In this document: positions 56,150-64,000 of the stretch, piece by piece
How the letters are laid out: each line of letters starts with the position of its first letter
How positions within the stretch are numbered: the stretch's first letter is position 1
From: Linnemannia hyalina
Taxonomy: Eukaryota; Mortierellomycota; Mortierellomycetes; Mortierellales; Mortierellaceae
DNA: 64,000 nt
NCBI GenBank assembly: GCA_019671135.1
Contig: JAHRHY010000009.1
Coordinates: 806,001 to 870,000 of the forward strand
Direction: 5' to 3'
Translations under genes and position numbers: made by a program
Notes under the pieces: model-generated
The model's database searches: none
The model's input: only the letters and a program-made list of their open reading frames with translations
What the model was told of the DNA's origin: nothing

Positions 56150-56188
56150 ATGACCTCCTCAATAGTCCGCATATGCCAACAGATATGA
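56150..56188 (+). promoter_or_regulatory. Upstream ORF overlapping start of Sel1-repeat gene
   Basis: ATG at 56150 begins a 12-codon frame (MTSSIVRICQQI, TGA) in a different frame from the main gene. It overlaps the first main-frame ATG at 56173, and its TGA overlaps the second main-frame ATG at 56185 as ATGA. Scanning ribosomes would meet it first, so it could reduce or couple translation. This is only valid if the leader is not removed by an intron. Confidence 0.4.
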
Positions 56189-59150
56189 CCGCCAAGCCTG
56201 ACCAATATTACCAGTATTACCCTCAGCAACAACGACAGGACCAACAACAACAACAGCATTTTTATTATCAACAAAAGCAACAGCAACAGCAACAATTTCC
56301 TTTTCACGGCAAGACTCCTGTTTATACCCTCTACCCCGATATCCTTCAGAAGCCCTCTGTCAATCAGATCCTGCCCATTTCGAACAAGCAGTTCCTCCCC
56401 GCCAACCATCGCAAACTTTCTTCCTCTTCTTCTTCAAGCAAAAACAACAGCACTCGAACTGCAATCACAATCACCATGGGCGCCTCTTACGATACCAACA
56501 CTCAGTCCTCATTCTCGTCGACAAAGCCCTCGCCCCACCAACAACATCACAACCAAAACCAGCACCGCACAGACACCAACTTGGGCTATTCTCAGCAGCA
56601 GCAAAATCAGCAGAAGCATTCTCCTCGGACCGCCTCGACCGCAAAGGGTGCACCAGTTTCTCCGATTTCGCCCTCGAATCCAGCATCCATGGGATACATC
56701 ACCGCCAACAAGAGTACCGCTCGAGTGACCACCGTAGACGAGGTTCAATCGAGAAGTCGTGCAAAGACCGTTGGCGAGGGACAGAGCCGTTACGACCAGT
56801 CTCAATACCAGCAGCCACGAACTATTCCAACAGTAACTCTCACTTCAACAGCAGCAAAGGAGCAATCGGCACCAGCAGTATCACCTCGCGCTCATGGACA
56901 GCAGACACAGGCGCACTACGGAGGACCCGTCCCTCGACCTAGGGCGGCCTCTGCTGCCGCTCAGACCCACAACGCCAAAAGCCAAGTTTACGGTCAAGGA
57001 CAACAACAACACGTTCAGTCTCAGGGACAAGGATATGGCCAAGAACAAGGACTAGACAACATGAAACAATCTCCGTCCATGGGCTCGGGCGGTTTTGCGC
57101 CTAAGTCTCCGTCTTCTCCTTCGTCGCACTCCTTCGCACAACAAAACTCGAGAGCCTCGCCCTCCTCAAAAACGGCACTGTCACCGCCACTGCCCAAACA
57201 AGGATCTGCATCCTCGTTTTATTCGCTCCCTTCGCCAACCACGTCTGATAGACCTTCGCTGTTGACAGTGATCCCTTCTGCCTCCCTTGCCCTGTCATTC
57301 GATCAAGACTCGGATCTCGATTACCCTCACGACCAGGAAAAGCATCAGCAGCAAGCATTGGAGTATCAACGGCGATTGCAGCAGAAGCCACCGCCAAAAC
57401 AGGGAGAAGAAGGGTCGGATGATGACAGTGACTCGGGATCTGTGCGGTCTTACCGGAGGTCTATCCATCGGCTGTCCATGACGTATAAGGGTCGACCCGG
57501 AGTTCCCAATATTAGCGTGTTTTCATCCAACCAACGGTCGAATGTGATCCACCACGACCGTTCTGCATCGGGATCTAGCGAGTTGTCAAATTCGCAGATG
57601 ATGATCAGGGACCAGCGGGAGGCAAGACTCCAACACCAACAACAGCAGCAACCACCTCAGCAACAGCAACAACATCATCACCAACAGCATCAACAGAGTC
57701 ATTCTGGTAAACCCAACGCCAACGCGAGTTACACCAAGCAAGAACCCTACGGCTCAGGATCATCTCTGGCGTCAATTGATCAGCGTCCTCGTCAGGAGGA
57801 TGGTCGGCCAGTCATGGTCCGAGCGAACACCAGTCAATCCCCACCCTCCCAACGGCCCCGGGACATTCATATCCCCGAACGCAGCTCATCAGCCGACACG
57901 CTCCATTATCGCAGCAAGAGTGAAGGCCGGCCCGGACAGTCGACAGCTTATGGTCAACAAACCCATCACCAACACCATCCAATGCCTGCGTCACCATCCT
58001 TCCCGAGCAGATCTCAGATGGACCCTCGGCCAAGTCATGATAGTCAAAGGACATATCAGCAGCTCGACCCACGACCTAGTCATGAGAGTTCTAAAAGTCA
58101 GCGGCCTCAACACCTAAACGTCTCGCCTATTAGTCCGCGGGGGGGACGCGCGCCTGGAGGATACGGACCTGGCCCTGAGCCTACCCTGAATAACGGTCCC
58201 CTCTCCCCCGGCGCGAACGGAGGATCGAGCTACTCTCAGAACCCAGGACGGTCTGGTGGTAGTAACGGAGGCGCATCTCATCATCCTCTTCCAACATCCT
58301 CCCGCGGGCCGGTAGGGTATGGACAAGGAGCAAATGCAGGTCCTGGCGGCGCAGCAGGAGGAGTAGGGGGACCCGTCAAGCTCCACCCCGTATACCATCT
58401 CCCAACCAATGGCTACGTTCGTCCAGAGGAAGCCTTTGGGCCGTCGAACCCGATGCCCGAGAAGGCTGAGGACTTTGTCCGCCAAGGTATTGAATTTCAC
58501 GAGATTGGCGAGATTTCCAAGGCGACGCAGTACTTCCGGTCTGCCGCTGAGATGGGAGACCCTGTTGGCATGTTGATGTACGGTCTCTCTGTCCGCCACG
58601 GATGGGGTTGTAAAGCTAACCGACAGCTGGCCTTCCAGTACCTCCAGAAGAGTGCCGAGCATGCGGTGGGTGATCTCAAGTCGAGAGACTCGTTTGCGAG
58701 CAAGGCGGCCAAGGGCGAGTTGGTGTTGGCGATCTACGAGCTTGGTATCTGTTTCCGACATGGATGGGGTGCCGAGAAGAACAAAAAGACTGCCGCCTAC
58801 TACTTTGAAATTGCCGCCAACCTCGTAAGTTCCTCCTTTTTCTTGCCACCTCATCTTTCGCTATTACTCTCTATTTTGGTAGCGTTGACATAAACTAACT
58901 TTTATTCTCAAACTGCGAACAATAGGGAGATCCGGATGCACAGAACGATCTAGCGTGGTGCTATTTCCACGGCGTGGGTGTCAAAAAGGACATGTACAAG
59001 TCAGCCAAGTATTACCGTCTGGCGGCTGCCCAGGGCATGTCAACTATGGGCAACTCATGGATCTGGAAGGACAAGTATGGTGGCCCCACCAGTCCTACCA
59101 CCCCCGACAAGGGTCACTACCACCACAACACCCTCGCCGCCCTAGGATAA
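56173..59150 (+). CDS. Sel1-repeat protein, Nif1/Dsf2 or Skt5/Chs4-like
   Basis: Two exons, 56173-58824 and 58926-59150, in phase 0, give 958 residues. The first about 750 are disordered and Gln/Ser/Pro/His-rich, with short conserved-looking islands (VRSYRRSIHRLSMTYKGRPG at about 430). The C-terminal about 200 residues are Sel1-type repeats: AEDFVRQGIEFHEIGEISKA, ATQYFRSAAEMGDPVGMLMY, HGWGCKANRQLAFQYLQKSA, LAIYELGICFRHGWGAEKNK, AAYYFEIAANL and, after the intron, GDPDAQNDLAWCYFHGVGVK, then YKSAKYYRLAAAQGMSTMGN. The GNSWIWKDKY ending points to the fungal Nif1/Dsf2 group linked to cell-cycle or polarity kinases. Chitin-synthase activators of the Skt5/Chs4 type are the main alternative. No CAAX box is present, which argues against Skt5. 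The start is the first ATG of the frame. An ATG 12 bases later is equally possible. Confidence 0.82.
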
Positions 59151-59194
59151 CTCCCTTTTTCTCTCTCTCGCTCTCTCCCTCTCATCAACGACAA

Positions 59195-59230
<36 letters not shown>

Positions 59231-59802
59231 CGGACGACGCGCTTTTCTCTCTCAGGTCAAAGAGTTCACGATTCACTTCTTTTGGTTATGGAGCAAGAAA
59301 AACAAAGCACTTTCAAGACACGACGACTTTAACGACTATTTTATTTTCTAACGAAACACGACACAAACTTGATGATAATGACACACTCCCCTTCCTCTTA
59401 TTCTCCACTCTTGACATTCTATCTTCTTCATTGTTTGCCGTCTTATGTTATTATTGATTTAGTTTCGTAGAAAAATCTCCCCACCTAGATGTACATTAAA
59501 GCGTTTATCATTTTTTTCTTTTGTCTGCCGTCCGCCTTTCTGCTCAATCCAATCAAACAAAGAATGAAGGTGGTTAGAAAAGGTTTGATCCGCAATCGTG
59601 TGACAAGTACTGCGATTTGTTCTCGAAAGAAAGTGTATTGGTGTATATTTTTTTTAATATCGTTGTTCCTTTGCCGTGTTCATTAATGTCCGGCTGTCTT
59701 TTTTTTTGATCTACTTTTGGTCACCCTTCAGGCTTTGCTGCAAAGACCCTCCTCTCGCCTGTCCATATTCCCGTCCGATCTAGGAAAACATGTCCTTCGA
59801 TT
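59151..59802. other. Intergenic between convergent genes
   Basis: About 650 bp. Begins with the Sel1 gene 3' UTR, which holds a CAA repeat. A 65-codon frame at 59489-59686 is hydrophobic and A/T-rich without support. No gene called. Confidence 0.6.
59198..59230. repeat. (CAA)11 microsatellite in 3' UTR
   Basis: Eleven CAA units on the plus strand, about 50 bases after the stop codon of the Sel1-repeat gene. Confidence 0.9.
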
Positions 59803-61964
59803 TTAGATGGGCGCCATCTTGGAGGCCTTGATGCTGTCTGGCATTCTCATCTGGTAATCGCCGTTTTGTGTAATGTAGCGGACCCATGGCAACGCTGCGT
59901 AGCCCGAACGTTCCTGGATCTTGAGGTATCGGACCTGGATTCCTGATGTTGTGAAGTAGGGGATTTCGAACTTGATCGACATTGGGGGCTTCTTATCCGC
60001 ATCCTCCACTATTAATATCCGCGGAAAAATACATAGACATGTCAGTTAATCAACACCTCCACCAGGAAAAAACATGCAGCGATTCTTTTCGTCCAAAGGT
60101 CCAAAGGAGTAAAGGCGCTTACAATTCTTGACAGATGGAAGTCCAAAGTGTGCTCTCATCGAAAACTCCTTGCCGCCTTGGAACTGCTTGATCTTCCAAA
60201 TGACACAGGCCTTCTCAGGGACATATTGTACGGAACCAATTCCACTCTAAGTGATAAAATAGCATGGAATAAATTGAAATGAGTTAGATCCTCCTTTCCG
60301 CACCACTGAAGAAAGGATAAGCCCAGAGCTCATCCTTGTCCGATTGTCGATGTGATCCTTACTCTGAATTTTGGTGAATCCGCATCCTCAGGGACAGGGA
60401 TATGAATCTCGACGTTGTTCGCTGATGAACGGCGCTTGAACTGAGCCCTGGCCTATTTGTCCATGAAAACCAGCAAATGAAAATACGTGTCAGCACTACA
60501 TATTTGCCACTGAAAGAACACGCCGCCGCCATTTTTCCGATCAATGTTGTTGAGATATCCAGATGACACGTACGCGAATGAGGTACTCGACTCTGCTTCC
60601 TGTGTAGTTCTCGACAAGAGCCTCAACCCAGATCAAAGGCTTGACCTGGGTGTTGAGACGGTAGGTCATCAAGTCAAACTCGCCATCTGGGGGGATAAAG
60701 GAGATTGTCCTGTCGTTCTCGAACTTTGAAAGGCGCACACATTGATGAAACTTGACATCCTCCATCTCAATCGACTTGCCCTTTGTAGGCGCTATGTGTC
60801 AATGGAAATGGAAGGTCAGGTTAGATGGGACATGTAGTGACACCTACAGCAAAATATCCAGGATCACAATCATTAGAATGCCACAACAAAAAAAGGGCAA
60901 GAATGCAACGTACAGCGTCCGGTGCTCTCGAACATGACCTTGTCGTTCAGTCCAAGTCTCAGTTCGGGCATGCCCGACAAAAAGACCTTCATCTTGACAG
61001 CGCCCAAGATCTCGCTCCTCAACACGTTTCCGTTGGCATTGACCAACAAGTTGACAGACTCAACCACATCCAAAAAGACCTCGTTCTTGCGATACCGGAT
61101 GCCCTCTGAACGCCACGAAACGGCATTGGTGACGGCCATGGGGGGACGGACCTGGACCTCGAGCTTATAGGCGTCCTGGGTGATGTACTCCTGAAGAATC
61201 TTGGATTCTGTCGTCTGAGGGTATCCAAAGTCCATCATCTCGTCCAGCAACTCATAAATGATCACAAAGTTGTCCCGGATCGACTCTTCCTCGAGCTCCT
61301 TGAAGTACTCCGTCAGGACTTCGGCGATCGTGTGCAAGAAGAGCATCACTGTCGTCGCATTCGAGTTCTTGCGCGTAATTGCCAACACTAATAGAGTAGA
61401 GAGGGAGCAGAGAAGAGGTTAGAGAACGGGGTATATAGCAAGGGCTGTCGTTGTAACAGACATGCTCGATGTGCGATACAGAAACGGGGCAAGTCGGTAG
61501 AGGTGGTAGGTTCTGTTGGTTGCCACGAGGCGTTTTCAGACTCCTGCGTATTGCCTTTCCATGTCGTTTCGACCATCATCTCACAAACAGAGCATCTGCT
61601 CACTCCTTGAATAACGCCTGCAGCTTCCTGGACTAATGACTGAACACCGTCAAATGCCGCAACAAACGCCCTCCTCCAGATGATGACCTCCTGTCGACAA
61701 GAAGGATGAGTCAAAAAAAAAGGGTAGAGCAAAGAGTAAGAAGTATGTAAACTTACAGAAGAGGTTGTTGTGTCGAATGTAGAGGTAGTTAATGCCATCG
61801 TCGGTGAAGCATGGTGCTGGTGCCTGGCTGTCCTCCTCGGCCTCGAGGACCAGGGGCAAGAACTTCTCGACGGCAGACATGGGGATATCACCGCGGTAGT
61901 TTCGCGAAATCAGGACCTTTCCCTTGAGATCCAGGATGAAGATGGCCGACACTGCGGATGCCAT
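59803..61964 (-). CDS. APM1: AP-1 clathrin adaptor complex medium subunit mu
   Basis: Six exons, 61757-61964, 60914-61387, 60574-60791, 60363-60452, 60123-60246 and 59803-60008, join in phase to 439 residues, the usual mu-1 length. Mu-1 binds YxxPhi sorting signals and links cargo to clathrin at the trans-Golgi and endosomes. The N-terminal longin domain (AIFILDLKGKVLISRNYRGD, IRHNNLFLLAITRKNSN across intron 1) is followed by the signature EYFKELEEESIRDNFVIIYE, LLDEMMDFGYPQTTESKILQ and VTNAVSWRSEGIRYRKNEVF. The mu-homology domain is complete (DVKFHQCVRLSKFENDR, FKRRSSANNVEIHIPVP, EIPYFTTSGIQVRYLKI, ALPWVRYITQNGDYQMR). Sequence is closer to mu-1 than to mu-2. All junctions restore conserved blocks, so the model is secure. 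Intron 1 is 369 nt. Confidence 0.97.
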
Positions 61965-62589
61965 TTTGTTGGGTTTGTCCTGAGGCTGTTGGTTTTAGTG
62001 TTGATGGTTGTTGTCCGTGTTCTCTGTTCCTGACGGTGTGTGGAAGAGAAGGGCGATGTAGGTGAAGAAGAGGAAAGAAGAGGAACTGGGAGTGGAGAAT
62101 GAGAGCAAAAGAGATGAGGGAGGACGAACAAACGAGCGGTGTGCCTGTCCTAACACTCCTACACGATTCTCTGTGACGTGGTCCTTTCTTGTGCGGGCAT
62201 AGAACAAGACGATAGTCAACCTTGATAGAACATACAAAAACAATACAAAACAAGGGGCAACATATGACAACAACTAATGATCTTAATAAGAGGCGTCCTC
62301 GCTGTTTAATTACCCGTCATTCCCTTCAACCATCGCGCGCATATATATCTACCATTGCATGTAAACTACCATCGCGACAAGCCATAAGAAAGACGCGCTT
62401 CTTAACATTTGAAGCACAGAAATGACGTGTCAAAAAAAGTTGGTTTATTTTTCTTGAAAGGGTAACTTGAGGAGGTCTCCTCCGCTCTTCAACAAATGTC
62501 AATCGACTCTTAGTGTTGTTGTGCTGTGGCCAGGATTGTAGGGAACCGGAGAGTAGTGTAAAAGGAGATCCAGCCATCGATATCACCAT
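61965..62589. other. Intergenic, AP-1 mu promoter and 3' flank of secreted gene
   Basis: About 625 bp. The AP-1 mu side (61990-62130) is GA/GT-rich on the plus strand. The rest is A/T-rich. No gene seen. Confidence 0.6.
62444..62449 (-). terminator. AATAAA polyadenylation signal of secreted acidic protein
   Basis: TTTATT on the plus strand (AATAAA in the transcript), about 140 bases downstream of the stop codon. Confidence 0.4.
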
Positions 62590-63135
62590 CTAGTAGTAGA
62601 TGGGACGGCGCCAGCCCCAGGGACGACCCCAAGGACCCCAACGGTAGTAGCGACCATACCACCAGGGTGCGAACTTGCTCTCATCATCCTCATCATCATC
62701 ATCATCCTCGTCAATCAAGGTCGAAGAGCCCTTGTGCTTGAACTGGCCGACGTCAAGCTCGGCATTGACCAAGTTCTTGGCCTTGTCAGCCTTGGCGACC
62801 TGGAAGGAAGCATCCTTGGCGGTGGTCGAGATCAGGTGAGGCGAAATGCTGGCGTGATCGGGCTGGTTCTCAGTGCCGTAGTGAACGATTTGGCTGGGCA
62901 AGTGACCGGTACCCATGTTGAGGTTTCCGTAGTTGATGGGTGCTTTCTCGGTGTTGAGGGTTGAGGAGAAGGCCGAGGGGGTCGAGAGGCCGCCGAGCTG
63001 GAGCTTGTCGATCTTGGCATCGAGCTTCGAGCCGGGGGCGAGCAGAGACGAGGGGTTCTCACCGTAGGCGACCAGGGGGACGGCTGAGACTGCAGTGGCG
63101 GCAAGGGCGGCGCCAATAGCAACAAAGGACTTCAT
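62590..63135 (-). CDS. Small secreted protein with acidic run and aromatic C-terminus, unrecognised
   Basis: Intronless, 181 residues. A clear signal peptide (MKSFVAIGAALAATAVSAVP, cleavage likely after about residue 18) is followed by a Ser/Thr/Gly/Asn-containing region. There is then a pure Asp/Glu run (DEDDDDDEDDES) near residue 155, and a C-terminus of Trp, Tyr, Arg, Gly and Pro (FAPWWYGRYYRWGPWGRPW and so on). No cysteine is seen in the mature part. Codon use is strongly C/G-ending, suggesting good expression. The start is fixed by the signal peptide. No family was recognised. A cell-wall or matrix-associated protein is a guess from the acidic and aromatic composition. Confidence 0.8.
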   Translation of the reverse strand: MKSFVAIGAALAATAVSAVPLVAYGENPSSLLAPGSKLDAKIDKLQLGGLSTPSAFSSTLNTEKAPINYGNLNMGTGHLPSQIVHYGTENQPDHASISPHLISTTAKDASFQVAKADKAKNLVNAELDVGQFKHKGSSTLIDEDDDDDEDDESKFAPWWYGRYYRWGPWGRPWGWRRPIYY

Positions 63136-63678
63136 GGCTTGGGAGTAGGTTTTTTTTGTTGTAGGTGGTAGGGGTGTGTGTGGAAGAGAAGAGCAAGAAT
63201 GATGAACAACATTTGCGGCACGATGGAGTAGGTATTTATACCTGACTGGCGACTTGCCGTTCATATTTATCTGTTGCAATATTGTCTCCACGGACAGCAC
63301 CAAAAACGGTGGTTGCTTGCTTGGCGTCAACTGTCGCCATCATGGTCCAATAGATTACAAATAAGTCTGCTTGAATTTACGCAGAATGGCGTTATGTCGC
63401 GGGGATAGCATAGACTGATGGGAAACATAAAGGCACGCGTTTTGTCCCGAGAGAGAGGGAGGTGATAGATCGGAGGCGCGTCGTCGCGATGTCGTAGGAA
63501 TACCACGCACCATCATACGATCATACCTGGCGACGATCAAAACCGCCGATCAACCACTTTGATCCTTATGTGCCAACAATTCTCCGACAAGTTACCCGCC
63601 ATGGTTACTGATTAGCTTTTTCTATAAGACAAGGGTGCAAATGCTACCTTATACCAACTTCAGAACAGCTTACACATC
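63136..63678. other. Divergent intergenic region between two secreted-protein genes
   Basis: 543 bp between two start codons facing apart. Contains promoters of both. A TATTTATA stretch at about 63233-63240 lies roughly 100 bp upstream of the minus-strand ATG and could be a TATA element. Nothing else was recognised. Confidence 0.5.
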
Positions 63679-64000
63679 ATGCTCTCCACCTTCTTACCCA
63701 CACTTTTTGCCCTGATCTTAGTCAGCCTTTCCACTTCAACTCTAGCTTTGACCCTCCCAAGATTGACCCCTCGCTACGACTCTCTCATTTCCACACGCGC
63801 TTCTTTCGAGACTTACACCGCCCATCCAAAACTGTTCACCACACCTGCAACAACGCCTTCTGATTCCAAGGCCGAGACGAACCACCTACCAGTTTACAAA
63901 GTGACAAAATCCCAATTCGAAGGCATCCTCCGCCAGACCTTCCACATCGATTTCCGCCTCCAAGTCGTCTCTGACTCTAACAAACAAGCGGACGAGAACG
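63679..64000 (+). CDS. Secreted protein, N-terminal part only (runs off window)
   Basis: ATG at 63679 opens a frame that stays open to the window end (107 codons). The first about 23 residues are a signal peptide (MLSTFLPTLFALILVSLSTS, then LALTLP), followed by a Thr/Ser/Pro-rich segment and VTKSQFEGILRQTFHIDFRL. No stop or donor is seen before the edge. Codon use is C-ending and coding-like. Family not recognised from this fragment. Confidence 0.7.
   Translation, partial: MLSTFLPTLFALILVSLSTSTLALTLPRLTPRYDSLISTRASFETYTAHPKLFTTPATTPSDSKAETNHLPVYKVTKSQFEGILRQTFHIDFRLQVVSDSNKQADEN

Noticed and set aside
1..64000. tRNA, rRNA, CRISPR array or intact transposon
   Set aside because: Scanned by eye for tRNA B-box-like sequence, direct-repeat arrays, terminal inverted repeats and transposase motifs. 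Nothing convincing was found, though a covariance-model search could not be run.

Overview
The window is intron-rich eukaryotic nuclear DNA and looks like a filamentous early-diverging fungus, most like Mortierellomycotina (Mortierella/Linnemannia). The signs are compact GT-AG introns, pyrimidine-rich leaders, many Asn/Gln/Ser-rich disordered tails, large F-box proteins with leucine-rich-type tails, an EF2 with the fungal length and residue numbering, and a fungal-type Erf4, kaptin and MscL. The organism is inferred from protein character only. TAG ends several clearly intact genes here, so the code is standard.

Layout, left to right. 1-11.5 kb: RER1 (-, C-terminus cut by the window edge), FKBP12-type prolyl isomerase (-), F-box protein (+), tubulin cofactor C (+), Erf4/GOLGA7-type palmitoyltransferase subunit (-), dolichyldiphosphatase (+), heme oxygenase (-). 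11.5-15.4 kb: gene-poor, with one small or decayed gene on the minus strand near 14.1-14.7 kb. 15.4-17.1 kb: a second F-box protein. 18.3-24.8 kb: a tandem pair of TMEM135-like membrane proteins with identical intron positions. 25.8-27.2 kb: a secreted-protein pseudogene (three in-frame TAG codons and two frameshifts). 27.9-29.4 kb: a PC-esterase-like type II membrane protein whose usual nucleophile appears to be missing. 31.5-36.1 kb: elongation factor 2 with a 1.9-kb first intron. 37.0-42.2 kb: a long kaptin-like protein (-), divergent from a SAP30-type Sin3/HDAC subunit (+). 42.7-43.8 kb: an unrecognised multi-exon gene (-). 45.2-48.5 kb: a PHO80-type cyclin with a split cyclin box. 51.0-52.7 kb: an MscL mechanosensitive channel with a zinc ribbon and a 17-nt exon. 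56.2-59.2 kb: a Sel1-repeat protein. 59.8-62.0 kb: AP-1 mu adaptin. 62.6-63.1 kb: a small secreted acidic/aromatic protein. 63.7 kb to the end: the start of another secreted protein.

Most genes are single housekeeping units, with no gene cluster or operon-like arrangement. Themes that recur by function are secretory traffic and glycosylation (RER1, dolichyldiphosphatase, AP-1 mu, Erf4) and nutrient or growth signalling (kaptin/KICSTOR, PHO80-type cyclin, FKBP12). Three divergent pairs share promoters of about 0.33-0.44 kb: FKBP/F-box, ERF4/dolichyldiphosphatase and kaptin/SAP30. No rRNA, tRNA, CRISPR array or convincing transposon was seen. Exon boundaries were placed by hand from GT-AG signals, reading-frame phase and family conservation. 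They have not been tested against transcripts.
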